Shown one piece after another: positions 12,391 through 24,925 of a stretch of 64,000 bases of DNA. The DNA is taken from the NCBI GenBank assembly GCA_017163975.1, contig JAFFSR010000251.1:806001-870000 (forward strand), given 5' to 3'. Position 1 is the first letter of the stretch; each line of letters begins with the position of its first letter. Made by a program: the position numbers and the translations under genes. The stretch is from Anastatus disparis (taxonomy: Eukaryota; Arthropoda; Insecta; Hymenoptera; Eupelmidae). Under the pieces are notes generated by a model, which did not search any database, was not told where the DNA came from, and saw nothing but the letters and a program-made list of their open reading frames with translations.

Positions 12391-12587
12391 GGCCGTCAGT
12401 GGCTCACTCGGTAGAGTGATGGATTCATGATCTCGAGGTCCCGAGTTCGAATCCCGTTCTCGGCTGATTAATACAAGCACCACTGGACGTTTACATGTGC
12501 TTTGTTCACAACACACACTGATGACCTCCGTCGCTAATTAACATCGAAATTGTGGCATAAATACAGCGACGTTAAATAAAATAAAAT
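12391..12587 (+). mobile_element. tRNA-derived SINE, full-length copy
   Basis: The head is tRNA-like, with A box GTGGCTCACTCGGTAGAGTG, an anticodon-loop-like TTCATGA and B box GAGTTCGAATCCCG. A body shared with the other copies follows (ACAAGCACCACTG, ACATGTGCTTTGTTCACAAC, CCTCCGTCGCTAATTAACATC). It ends CAGCGACGTTAAATAAAATA. The acceptor-stem ends pair imperfectly and no mature tRNA 3' end follows, so this is a retroposon, not a tRNA gene. Pol III transcription from the internal A and B boxes and mobilisation by a partner LINE are general SINE properties. No partner is visible in the window. Confidence 0.9.
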
Positions 12588-15100
12588 ATATAAGTGTTCA
12601 ATTTTAAAGAAATATTGGGATTTCCAAGCTTTACATGATTCTTTTGTTATGAAATAATTACCTTTTTTAATATTTTACTACGTTTATTTTTTGATCTACT
12701 TAAAGTTTAAAGAATACATAAAAAGACATGGTAGATCATATTTTATTATAAAAAACTAATGAAGAAGTCTTTAATAAAATTTCTAATGTTTTCAATAATT
12801 ATCTATTCACGTGAATTATTCTCAATTATTTCTAGTATGGAAAATAAAAATTTATATTATTTATTTGCATTAAAACATGGCCAGTTATTTAAAAAAAATC
12901 TTCTTATACAATCGTTCTGCCTGCTTACAATACTTCAATTGATGTATTTTTCAAAAAAATAATTCTTAAGATAAAAAAAAAGATATAAGCTTATATATCA
13001 AGGAAATGAATTCCAAGTCAGCAAGAGGCAGAAAAATTTAACGGTTCTCTCTCTCTCTTTCGTTTGCGCGAATACGTAAGAATATTGGATTCCAAGAACT
13101 GTCAAGGACGTGAGCAGCGCCGTGTAAATCCTAACGCGCGGATTCGTTAGGACTGTATAATCGAGCGAATAGCTCTCCTCGAGAATTCAATACCAGTATA
13201 TACCCGAAACCCCGTACAAGAGAGAGAGAAAGACTCTCCTCATTTTCTTCTTTCTATTACCGATCTATGCCGAGCGCGCCAAAGTACATTTTCAATAGAT
13301 TCAAAAGGAATGATTTATTTATGATGCCAAAACCGTTGGCAATGCTGATAATTTTAATAGCGAGATTGACAATGATTTATAATTTACTTATTATCATTAT
13401 GATTCGCCGAATTTTTTTTTCTTCCCCAGCTTTGATCCTGATAATATTTTAATGAAGAGCTGCAGAATCATTAGTCTAAGATTATTAGAAGAATTACAAA
13501 GTTTTATTTCAATTAAAAAATATGTCAATTTAATAATCAAAGTTTTTAAATTCATAATCGCATTAAAATAATTTTTTATACGTCAAGTCTATGGTAAAAA
13601 AATTGTATTAATGTTAAAATAAAAAAAAAATAGCTATAAATAATAAAAGATACTAATTATTGCATTATAAATGTATTTAAATTTTCGTCGGCCCGTTTAA
13701 AATAAAAGAGATACTCTAAAAATGTATCTTTCAAATAAAAGAATTCAAGGATTTTCTCAATGAATGAGAAAAAAAGAAGCCATGATAATGATTTGAAATA
13801 TCAAAGTTGAAGCATTTATATATAAACCTAGTAAGTAACGATTGAATTCCGTCACGGTATATATCTAAACATTAATATCAGCCGGAAAATCAGAAGCACG
13901 CCGCGTGTTGAATGTATATATACATAAAACTTTAAAAGTCGTCACTGTCGCCTTATCGGCGACGTTCCATACACCCAGCTGGTATACATATATATAGTAG
14001 CTGCAAATGTTGTTTTTAATGGTAAACCGGTCCGAAACGATTTTAAAGCCAAGCTGATGCTTTAATTAAGCGCACTTAAGCGATTGCCAAGATTCCAGCT
14101 TCGTCCAAGATCGTCTGTGTATACGTGTTGCAAGCTCGAGAAGGCAATCCTTTTTTTTATACTTTTTCAAATTCCAAATAATTGAAACTATGTAACGGCT
14201 GGTTATTGCGCGGACTAATTTACGAATGTAAAGAAGAAAAAAAGTCAATAAAATAACTTATTTAAATATGATTTTTAAGATTTTGTAGCTATAATGTATT
14301 GCTTTCATTGTGTTGGGAAAAATTTATTCTTAGTTTTATGATGATCGGTGTAGAAGTGCAAATAGGTACCACTCGATTATTTCTAGAAGTTGAGAATGAT
14401 TTTTTTCTTGTTAAATAGATTTCGTTCATTATTTCCATTAAAGTCATTTAAAATTAAAATTTTTAACAGTTCAAATATAAAAATAAAAACAATACTTATG
14501 TCGGCTGAATAATAAATAAGATGACAAATATACGGAAAAAAATTTTATAGTACAAATTATAAGAGTTTATAATAAAAATAACATTGTCACAGATTGACAT
14601 GATGGCCAAAAAAATACCATGATTAAAGATAAAGTTCACTATTTTTGGCAATAATGGCCATATACTTTTACTTTCGGTAAACTATTTTTAATTACAGACA
14701 AAAGTTTCCAACAAGTACACTTATATTTGATCTATTATTGGAAATCCTATCGACCAGATATATTTATTCAATAATATTTTGTTAAGAACATTAAAACAAA
14801 CTTTGAAACAGAATCTCCGAGCTTTAGAGGTAGCATCGTCGTGATAAATTTTCTTGAAAATTTTTAATTTTAAACCAATGATTCTGGCTCGTAAGCGAAA
14901 GATTATACTTGCCGTTTTCTCGCGCTTAGCTTAGCTTGGCTCGGTCAATTCCTCTAGAAACGGTAGAACCGTAATTAAACATTTGCGCTTTGCTCTTCTC
15001 CCCTCCTGTGTATAGCCTTTTCTTATCGGAAATGGAAATTTCACGATAAATAATTATGCGTAGATTGTAAATCCTCCTTAACGCTCTTTCTTTCTCTTTT
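12588..15100. other. Non-coding stretch, no gene recognised
   Basis: AT-rich with many A- and T-runs. A weak paired structure (GGCCAAAAAAATA at 14,604 against TATTTTTGGC at 14,640) is the only local symmetry noted. Short open frames are Ile/Lys/Phe-rich and uninformative. Confidence 0.55.
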
Positions 15101-15141
15101 TCTCTTCTTCCTCCTCCTCTTCTTCTTCTTCTTCTTCTTCT
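15101..15141. repeat. (CTT)n/(CCT)n trinucleotide repeat
   Basis: About 13 trinucleotide units, mostly CTT with a CCT block. It explains the poly-Arg minus-strand frame here. Confidence 0.9.
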
Positions 15142-15570
15142 ACTTGATGTGGCTGCATTCGCGAGCAATTACTTAGGCGCATTGCAGACAGTACAGCTCC
15201 CGCGAGACTATACATATATAGTCCTTTTTTTTTGTTGTTGTTGCTGTTGTTTTTTAAGTCGGCCCTTTGATAAAGTGGATGCTGCTGCTTGCTTGCTAGC
15301 TTGGCTTACTGGCTGTAGTTGTTGGCGTTTGCTAAAGCGTTATCGGAGAGAGGAGAAGCTTCTTCCAGCGGGGCACACAGGGAGTCCATTAAAATTTTTT
15401 ATCCGAAAATGAATGTATGTAATTCAAATGAGAGGAGAAGCAAGAAGGAGGAGAGAAGAATTATAAAAGGATGAAGCCGGAAAATTGCTATATAGCAAAC
15501 TTGGCACTTTGCGCATTATCGCTTAGGCTTAGGCTTTCGGCGATGTTATAAATCATGGAGTTTTTAGGTT

Positions 15571-15595
15571 TTATATATATATATATATATATATA
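15571..15595. repeat. (TA)n microsatellite
   Basis: About twelve TA units. Confidence 0.9.
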
Positions 15596-15828
15596 AGAGA
15601 GATCTGGTTTATGAACAGTATGCATATATGTAGAAGGCGATGAAATGTTTATCACATAAGTTACTATGTGTTGAGTAAGTAATATGTTTAACTTGTGGAA
15701 TAAATATAGTTTTAAGATGTTTTATGCAAGTAGTTTTCTTCAATTTCTTCCTTTTTACCAATTCAAACTATAAATTTTGCATCTAAGATATTTGTATATT
15801 CAAAGTGATAAAAAATAAAATATTTTGT

Positions 15829-15898
15829 AACTTACGTACAATGGGATGATGAAAATAATTTTTTTTTTCAAGTAACTCACCTGTAACAAAAAGAAAAA
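15829..15898 (-). other. Candidate ratchet splice site / 45-nt RS-exon, copy A
   Basis: On the minus strand, TTTTTCTTTTTGTTACAG ends at 15,881 and is followed at once by GTGAGTTACTTG, a 3' splice site fused to a 5' splice site. A second donor, AC then GTAAGTT, starts at 15,835, leaving a 45-nt potential exon (15,880-15,836). A branch-point-like CTAAT lies upstream on the minus strand. The 32-base core 15,867-15,898 matches 57,875-57,906 with two transitions. Recursive splicing is known to use such sites within very long introns. Use in vivo is inferred. Confidence 0.5.
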
Positions 15899-17046
15899 CA
15901 ATATTTAAATATACATTAGAATGAAACAAGTTAAAAAATAATTATAAATGATATCCCGATTGATTTTCCTTTTATTAATAGTCAGAGTTTAAAGTCTGAT
16001 GTCTGGTTAATAAAGTTAAGTCTGAAAAAAAAGATGGAGTAAAGATCACGAAATAAAAGCAATATACACACTCGACTCGATATCTCGTAAAGAGTATCAG
16101 TAAATAACTTTGGTGTAAGAGTAGTCATACACACAGAGCCACTGGATTTCTCGTCCTCGTCGTCTATATAACATAGAAATAATAATTATTCTTGTCCTCT
16201 GAAGCGTATCGCGCGTCATACCATATCTTTCTCTCTCTCTTTCTCTCTTTCTTTACGACGCGCCAAAGATGAAATCGTGGATTGTCGTGTGAGATGATCG
16301 ACGATCGGTTAGTTTGCCGATGACACGGAGTAATCGCCGGAAACTTAAGGAGCTGCCTTGTGTGTATGTGTGTATGTGCATGACTTCTTATCGGAAAAAT
16401 TTCATCCAAATGCCATAGCATTGCTTCAAATCGTTATACACCATACAACTTCGACTTCTCATTTCTGTATATACACACATATATATAATATCTATATAAT
16501 GTTAAAGAAAGAAAGAAAGCTTTACAATATACACTATAAGAGTTAGAGGGAGAAAGAGAGAGAAAGAGAGTCAACCGATATTACTGATTTTCGCTACGAT
16601 ATGAAATGGTACTCCTATTTATAATCGACATTTCGATCGGTCCATTCCGATAAGTGCTTATTCTGTTATTTTTTTTTTTTTCATTTCTCTTTTATCTTAG
16701 TTTTTTTCTTTCTTTGTTATTATTATTTTTTCTCTCTTTTTTTTTTAATTTCAGAACCAAGCACTTATATTGCGCTCTCTGTTCTACGGAAAATGACAAG
16801 TCAATTTGATTTTTCCGTGCGTATATACGCCTTGCAAGTCAACTTCATAAGTACGTCATACCTTTTAACTACCGAATCATTTCGTGTATATATATATATA
16901 TTGACTTATCGAGATTTAGTATCGAAACGTTTTGCGAGGTTTATAAAAGTAAGTAGAGCTTGGCGCAGCAGAGCGATTTAAATTGTCAATTAAGCGAAAT
17001 AAATCGTTTTGTTCGTATCATAAAATTATTGCTTTTAAAAAGATGA

Positions 17047-17067
17047 TGAGAGAGAGAGAGAGAGAGA
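17047..17067. repeat. (GA)n microsatellite
   Basis: About ten GA units. Confidence 0.9.
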
Positions 17068-18451
17068 AACTTTAGTCGATAAACTTGTAACTACCGAATC
17101 TCAAAGATTATTACTTCTCCCTTATAGACGAAGACTAAAAAAAAAAGTCATAACTATCAATTAAATCAATTACAACGAATGATTCACAAAAAGTACTCTC
17201 GCTTTTTTTTTTGAGGTTAGGAACAACATGTAATTATCGATATACGACATTACAGTCCATAAAACTTTCGAGTTAGACTCTGTCATAAAGCTATTAATAA
17301 TTCATAAATTTTCTGTATTTCTATTCTGCGAATACACGCGCGCGCTGGAAGAACGTGATTGAATTTTGATAGCTCCTTTTCCAGCTTGCGATTCTTCATA
17401 AATATCCAGCGTATTTAACCGATATTTCTTCCTTTTACAAGCAATATGATGGATCACCCAAGTTCACGTTGTTTGTCCCGCGCAAAACTCGACGTAAATT
17501 ATAATCGCGTGTCTATGGAATTTAACGTTATGCTTTTTTTCAAATGCAATGAAAAAAAAAAATGAGATGAAACATTGAAATGAAAAAAATTAAAGGGTAT
17601 GTAGACTTGTGATATAATTATAAAGAAGTTTCCGCGTAATTGCCGCTCTTATAATTTCTTATTTTATTTCGCGCACAAGATAAAAATTGATTGATCACGA
17701 TGAATAATTTTCATGATTAACGTCAATTATTAACTGCTGGGAGAGCAGCTATTGGATAACATTTTAAGTTACTTTCCATAAAATTAACATTTTCTAATTC
17801 GCTTCAATTGTTGGGGGAGTTGAATAAGAGCGTTTTGATCGAGTATCATTATGTATGTTAATAGGATAATATACCGAGAGAAATGCGATTTTCAATCCAT
17901 TTGCACGTTTTAATTGTATACTTTTTTAATCAAGCATTAAATTTGTTTCTTTTTAATCCACCAAATTCAAGTGTATAAATATTTGATGGAAATAAATAAA
18001 CACTGGCCAAAAACCGATAATATATTTGATTAAAATAAATTTTTTTAATATTTTCCGTTTTCAAGAAGTAGATTTTGTATTGATTTTAAAAGAGCGTATC
18101 TTCTTTCTTTTACAGATTTTTTTCGGTGTATTCAATATTTTCCAATATTACATATTAAATCAGCCTAATAAGAAATTTAAAAAAAAAACAATAACATTAT
18201 TGAATAAATTAGCATTAATTTTCCAATTTATATATAATGAATGTTAAACAATTTATATATGACGGGAACGAAATAGAAAAAAAAAAGAGTCGTGGGGTAC
18301 ACATAACAGCTGTTTGCATACTGCAAGTAGCATGTACGATTGCCATTAGCGGTTTGGATATACCTCTCATTAGGCTATCCGCGTGCGCGAGCGCGGAGCG
18401 CGTTCAAATTCCCCTCTTTCCTATTATTTTTATTTTTCTTACCATATAACC

Positions 18452-18470
18452 TAAGAAGAAGAAGAAGAAG
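18452..18470. repeat. (AAG)n microsatellite
   Basis: Six AAG units. Confidence 0.85.
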
Positions 18471-21400
18471 TAGGAAGTTCGATATGGCAAAAGAGAAAGA
18501 GTCTCTCTATCTCTCTTTCTTATTTTCTCTTTGGCACGAAGATAAGTGACCTTGAGCTTGAGACTATAAGGTAATTGCGAGCGCAGCAGAAACGCTGCGT
18601 CTTTGAGCGTTAAAGCGTAATGGCTTCATTCTTTAGCTTGTTTTCAGAGCGCAAATCTATGTGTATATTTTAGCGAACTTGCCGTGACTTCGTATATTTT
18701 GCCGTTTTTAAACGTTTTTTTTTTTCCCGATTTATGTGTCGAAAGTGTATTCATACGTATGTACGTACTCGTGTGCAGCTGTCTTTAAATTACGCTAGTT
18801 AAATGTTATGCTAGTTAATGTTCATACGTTAAAGGTCTGCTTATAACAGGATAAATAAATTCAATGTTTTTTCCAAGTTATGCGTATAAAGAAGATTTGA
18901 AATATTTATCGGTTATTGTATTGGTATAACAATTATGTTCTAAACTTTATATACGCATATATTTTTATTTTTATTTTTAAATGTTTAATAGCAGAACAAA
19001 ACTATTATAATTGTATATTTATTAAATAACGGTTAGGCCCATAAGCGTATAATAATGAAAATTTATAATTGCCAATTTAGAAAAAATGCCAAAGTTATAC
19101 CGTACTTGCAACAAATGAAAGTTGTAACTTTAACGTTTGATTTTATAATTTTTTTGAAGAAAAATAAAAAACAGGATATTTTTCCAAGCTAAATAATCTA
19201 TCGAGTGCACCTGCGCTTAATAATTTCCTACAAATTATTGTAATTCCCGCGCGTAACTAAAATAAAAAAAGGAAGAATGAAAAAGCAAACATTTCTCAAG
19301 AGAAAAAAAAAGAGAAAATTAAGCAAGCAAAAGAAGAATCCAAATTAAATACCAACAATAGTACAATATCTCTTAAAGAATCCACGATAGGGGGGGGATA
19401 TATGCATATCGATATCTATAAAGAGCAAAGAGATGCTAATCGGCCTTTTAGTTAATTATTCGCGAATATTCTCCTCTCTTCTCCTACAATCATCATTACG
19501 CGCTCGCTCTCTCTCTTTCTCTCTGTGCAAAGCGTGTTTCTCCTCTTTTTCGGTCTTTGCGAGATGTAAGTTTACAAAAAAAATATATAAATAAATGAAA
19601 AAAAAAATAATAATAAAAGAAGGTGGAAGGCGAAGCGAACGCACGGAAACAATGCGAGGCGGTTTGCCTTTTGCGCTATATAGCGCGAGAGAGAGAGAGA
19701 AACCAAGAGGTACAAAACACATATACGTGTCAGGGGCGCCGGTAATGAACGTAAAGGACCACGAGTAAAAGAGAAAGAAAGAAATATAAAAGAAGAGAAA
19801 AAAAAAGATTTTTCATCGCTTGGTTCATAAAGAGCGGACAATGGCTTGTTGTAGTGAGTGTATATGTGCTTTTACCGTATAGAGTCTAAACTTAAAGTTT
19901 AGTTGAGCTTGTTTTTTCAGATTATTTAGTCTTTTTTTTTTTCTTTTTTTCAAAGACATTACAATGTTGCGAGAGTATATGAATGTGGGAGGAAATTTTT
20001 TGAACTGGTAAATTATGCAAATTAAAGTTTCAAAATAATAATTATTCCTGATAATTAAATTTTGCTTTTTAATATAATGATTGTGTTTCTTAATAAGATT
20101 TAACATAAATTTGTACTTATTGTTAGCTTTAATTAACTGAAAATATAATTCATCACTTTAAAAAGAATATTTTATTTTCAATTTGAATTTTAAATTAACA
20201 ACTTTAATGCATACCTATATTTCATTAATTTCGTAAATAAAGTTATCAGAACAATAATTAAACATAAAGATAGATTTAAATAACATAAAAACTGAATTGA
20301 TGACGATTGTGTATCTGAAAAAAGATAAAATAATTTTCAGCACAATAAACTAATTTATCTTGTTTAAAATAAAAAAATTGGAATTATTTATACTCCTTGG
20401 CACATAACAACAAGAGAGGCTGATTTATGAAAATAAAATACGCATTTCGAAGGCAAAGTGCGTCGTTTTTCGTAGAATATCATTGGAATTTCCATAAGGT
20501 AGACGCATTATAAATGCTCAATTTAAATCCATATAACTTGGTAACACCACTGCTACCACGAGGCCTTAGTGTATTATAAAGCAAAAGTACAATATATATA
20601 TATACACTTTTTTAATCGAATTCCGCGTAACACTAGGAGGAATTAAGTGCGAGTAGAAAGACGACGACGGCCAGTCCCCCTATTGTTTTCTTCAAAACGT
20701 TCCCTCCAAACGACACGTTTTTGCTCGCCAGATATATACGTGTGTGTATGATTTAAGAGAGAAACGATTTAAAGACCGGTAGTATAATAACATTCATTCA
20801 TACATATATCTGACTCGATATGTATTTTAGAATCGATTCTTCACTCATTATTTCTTTTTTTTTACTCCTTTCGACAAAATAAAAAAAAATTTATAATAAA
20901 GTAATTGTTTATAAACAATTCTATTGTTATTTATCCGTGCAGAATTAGATTTAGTATGTGCGTAAAGAATGTATATTGTTAAAAAATTACCAGCATTATA
21001 AATAGTAGCTGGCCTTTAATGGAATATATTATCATCATCATTGTTGTTATTGTTTTACAATAATTTACTTTTAAGTAGTGATAAATATTAATTTTTTTTT
21101 CAATTTGGACAAAGACTAATAATGTCGATTTATGAAATATTTATTTGTAAAATTACGGCAAAGTTATTGATTATTTAACTTATCGATTCATTAAATATTA
21201 ATTCTTGCCGCAATGTGGAAAAATTACAAATTGAAACTGTATCAGAGTTGTTAATGTTTTTCCAATTATTTTATAAATAATATATTAATTATTTATTAAG
21301 AAATTTTCTGTGCTCATTGAAAAATTCTGAAAGTGAGCTTGAATCAAATGCTTCACATTATTCTCACTTGAAAAAAAAAATGAAAAAGCAACAAAGTTTC

Positions 21401-21566
21401 TATCACTTAGTTATCCCCATTAAAAAGTACCTTATACCTCGTCTCTCTGGTACTTTGGAAAAAAGGAACTATAAAGTAAAAAGCAAAAGAAAAACTACTA
21501 GTGCGTTTGTAAGTTTCAATACAAACACGAGCACACAAGCCGCGTTATTCTTTTAAAATTCCTTAA

Positions 21567-21593
21567 GCTCTCTCTCTCTCTCTCTTTCTCTCG
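21567..21593. repeat. (CT)n microsatellite
   Basis: About twelve CT units with one TTT interruption. Confidence 0.9.
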
Positions 21594-21700
21594 ACATCGA
21601 CAGAGGCGCAAGATACACGCATAAATGCATATAACATAGAAGAGGCGAGTGGTGTACGCGCGAGAGCAAGAGCGGGAGCAAAAAAAAAGTCGAGCAACCA

Positions 21701-21773
21701 AGTAGTAGTAGTAGAAGAAGAAGAAGAAGAAAAAGAAAAATAAGAAGAATAAAGAATAAGAAAAGAAGTAAGA
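21701..21773. repeat. (AGT)n-(AAG)n compound repeat and A/G-rich tail
   Basis: AGT units run directly into AAG units and then degenerate A/G-rich sequence. It explains the Leu/Phe-rich minus-strand frames. Confidence 0.85.
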
Positions 21774-23779
21774 AAACGCGCTTCTTTACAAACCCTCGTG
21801 TCTTATGCAAATGTTAAGCTACGCGTATCGAAGCCAAGAGAGAAGAAGAGTCCTCGTCTTTCTCGCGTTCCTCTATATGTTTTATATATATATACATGCC
21901 TACAAAAAGCGGAAATGGCCAGCGGGAGAAAGAGAAAAAAAAAATAAAGAACTCGCGCAAATGCATACATAAACCTTTCTCCGGAACCTCTTCCTTTTTC
22001 CTTTACCCCCCTTATACTCTTTCCTTCAGCTTCTTCATTGGCCTCGGGCGATAACGCGAGTGCCAACTTCTTTTTATTATCATCCTTATACTTTCTTTTT
22101 CTTCTTTGTTTCGTTCGATTTCCATTTATCGTGTACAGAATGTATCTTGATTTTTGCTCGCGTCGAGCTTGTTTAGGCGTTCTTCAAAAATATTTCCTTT
22201 ATAAGGAAATTATGATAATAGAGAATTCATATAATGACGATGAAATTTTTCACATTCATACATTTCTTGTGCGAGAGAGGGAGGGAGAGCAGGTTGTCAG
22301 TTGGCGGATTCTCCCAGTTATATGTGATTGAAATACCTGGCTCGTCAATTATCCGAATTCTTTCGTCACATTTTATCAATGCAAATATTAACTTTTTAGC
22401 CAATTTAAGATACTGAAATTCCCAAACCGATCGTATAAATATTTTAAAAAAAAGCCATATTGAAAAAGAAAGAGTTTCAGCTGCTGGTAGGAATACTGAT
22501 TTTATCATTGCACATACGAATAGAAAATTCGTTATTTATTAATAATAAAATATAATAAAGCTAATGCCATATATGTGGCAAAATGAAAAAAAAGGAACAC
22601 AAGCTTCTCAAATTCCAGTAGTTAAATGAAATTTTAAATTCTCACGAGTATGTGTGTATCCGTAAGAAGAGGCGCCAGGTATTGCTCTTTTAAAAAGAAA
22701 AAGGGAATAAAAGGAAAAATAATCGACTGTATAGGCAAAAGAGCGACGCGTGTAATAACAGTTTTGCCTTTGCGCTTGCACGAGAGACTTTTAATCTCTA
22801 ATCTTTTTTTCTATCTTGTTTCGCCTATAAGAGCAAGCTCTTTTGTGGCGCATTTAACATTCAAATAGCCACCCTTTTTTTTCTTCTTCTTTAACGTGCT
22901 CTTTTATTCCACCTCTTTTCCTACTTGACTTCTTCTTCTTCTTACTTTGGAACACTTTCTGTTCATGGTACTCTCTTACTTGAAAATTTTTTGTATCAAT
23001 TTTTTTTGCATTCTTTATTTTCTTTTGCCTCGTGGCTAGTCTAGTCTAGCGGTTGAGCGTGTCGATTGAACTAAGCTAAGTTTGAGAAAAATTTATTCTT
23101 TTTCAAAGTTACGAGATAACTTTCGAATGGTCTTTAAAGGGAGCATGCTTCAATGGAAATAGAAAATTTTTTTATTCAGGCTCGTCACGTGCTTCAAGCT
23201 ACTTTGAAATTTTTTCAAAGATTTCGGAAATAAATTTTTCATTTTAGTAACGATATTAAGTTGAGAAAATATTGTAAATAGGAAATAAAATGAGAAAATA
23301 TTTAACGTAATTATAAAAATTCGGTTAAATAGATTATTAGTCTTAATCGATAACATGTCGAGGCTTTACGAGTAATATTAATTTTATCACGATAAAATCT
23401 ATTTGGAATTTCGCAATTTTGTAATGTTGTAATGAGAGTTTCTAATGATTACAGTTTTTTTCGTTTATCAAATGTCTTAGCTCCATATACGCAACATTTG
23501 ATTAACAGAAAAAAGCTACAAAGTAATATATATATATAAAAAAAAAGATGAAGTTAGCATATTCAACAAGTTCTCGGTAGAGGTACGAAGAAACTACTAA
23601 ACGAAACTAAACTACCGAAGATAAAATAAGAAAAAGTTAAAAAAAAAAAAAAAGGAATAAAGTAAAAGCCAAGTCACAAGGGAGAAATAGAGAGAAGGAC
23701 TAAGTTTTAACGAGAGACAAACTCGCCAAGTATATAAGCTACTTAGAATCTTGCTTTGTACTTGGTCAAGCAAGACAGA
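21774..23779. other. Non-coding stretch, no gene recognised
   Basis: Mixed AT-rich and pyrimidine-rich DNA. It includes a small perfect hairpin (ATTTCCTT-TAT-AAGGAAAT, about 22,191-22,209) and a tRNA-head-like fragment near 23,030-23,065 that lacks a B box (see rejected items). Confidence 0.5.
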
Positions 23780-23808
23780 AAGAAGAAGAAGAAGAAGAAG
23801 AAGAAGAA
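23780..23808. repeat. (AAG)n microsatellite
   Basis: About nine AAG units, opening a GC-richer patch. Confidence 0.9.
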
Positions 23809-23859
23809 AGGAGGGAAGTGAGCGCGATATCGAATGGACGTATCTTCGTATAAGCCAAG

Positions 23860-23911
23860 TCGTTCGTTCGTTCGTACGTTGGTTCGGTCGGTCGGTCGCG
23901 CGCGCGCGCGC
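23860..23911. repeat. Compound CpG-rich repeat (GTTC)n-(GGTC)n-(CG)n
   Basis: A GTTC tetranucleotide block passes into GGTC units and then an alternating CG run of about fourteen bases. Every unit carries CpG. Such a stretch is unusual in AT-rich DNA, and the alternating CG run can adopt Z-DNA. The Arg/Thr/Asn-rich frames on both strands are translations of the repeat. Confidence 0.85.
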
Positions 23912-24899
23912 TCTGGATTCCTGGCATTGTGAAGCTGCAAGAGCCAAGTTAAAAGAGTAGAAAGAAAGAGAAAGAAAGAGGACATTGGACACGCGACCAG
24001 CATACGTATATCTCACATAAGGTATAAGGCTTATTTCCTTTAGTTTTACCTTTTTTTTCTTTTTTTACTTCTTTGCCGCCTTTAGCATTTTGTTCCTTTT
24101 ATTCTCCTTTGCTTTTTTTCTTCTTTTATTTATCATTTTTTGGTCTTTTATAGTGTCCACTTGAAGTATATATGAGGTGAGCTTTGATGACCGACCGATG
24201 GAATGTCGTCTCTTTCTTTGTCAAGCCTTAATTACTCAATTTTGCATTTTCCACACATCCAAGGAGAGAGAGAGAGAGCTGTTGGTTTTGCTATACGTGA
24301 CGATGCTTTTAATTGGGTAATACATTTGAGGATTATGTGAATGCTTGTATAATATCTGTTGCTTTTCTAATTATGCTGTTGAATTATCTTATACGAGTTG
24401 TTCGACGAGTTTAATCAATCTTTCTTTTTTCGTCCAGGAGCTTAAACTAATTATTACAGAGACTGTTAAATTCTTATGATTTTTTTTTTTTTTATTTTTC
24501 TTTCATTTAAGCTGGACATTATTTTAATTATCAATTGTAAAACTTTAATGCATAGAACTTCAATATTACATTAATATCTAGTAATAATTTCTATTGATAA
24601 CTTTGTAAGTATAGATTTGGTCGTAAAATATAATTCGAGAAAATAAAATCATGGTATACAATTAGCCGAGAAATAATGTGAAATAAGTAAAGTATATACG
24701 CGAGAGTAGAATAGCTCTCCTTGGGTTTAGAAAAATTAAAGGTTTTCTATGGAAAAGCCTTGTATTTTCATTATAATATATCAGATATGTGTATCCAATA
24801 TATATAATCATCGCGTCACATTCATTCTACATTCATCTCTCTGGAGATTTTCTTTCCTGTAGGTCCATATATTAGTCACCATCCTCTCAGCAAGCCATC

Positions 24900-24925
24900 T
24901 TCTCTTTCTCTCTCTCTCTCTCTCT
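24900..24925. repeat. (TC)n microsatellite
   Basis: About eleven TC units with a TTT interruption. It lies 38 nt after an acceptor-like TTTTCTTTCCTGTAG ending at 24,862. Confidence 0.85.

Larger units (their letters stand above)
15899..21566. other. Non-coding stretch with microsatellites and a candidate plus-strand exon
   Basis: Holds (GA)n at 17,047-17,067, (AAG)n at 18,452-18,470, a G7 run near 19,390, and GA/CT-rich patches at 16,220-16,260, 16,548-16,571 and 19,500-19,530. A strong acceptor-like tract ends at 16,754 and a GTAAGT donor begins at 16,949 (see findings). The rest is AT-rich and featureless. Confidence 0.5.

Noticed and set aside
12391..12465. A functional tRNA gene (CAT in the anticodon-loop position)
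   Set aside because: The acceptor stem pairs poorly and SINE body sequence follows directly. Same for the head at 62,731, which has CGT.
14604..14661. Paired GGCCAAAAAAATA / TATTTTTGGC
   Set aside because: The stem is mostly A/T runs with bulges, expected by chance in this composition.
23030..23070. tRNA-like fragment containing GTCTAGCGGTTGAGCG
   Set aside because: It resembles a D-arm/A-box only. No B box or cloverleaf downstream.
23612..24016. 134-codon minus-strand open frame
   Set aside because: Leu, Ser and Arg/Thr/Asn runs are translations of the AAG, GTTC/GGTC and CG repeats.
24848..24862. Strong acceptor-like TTTTCTTTCCTGTAG on the plus strand
   Set aside because: No open frame or donor at a sensible distance. 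Pyrimidine-rich DNA yields many such matches.
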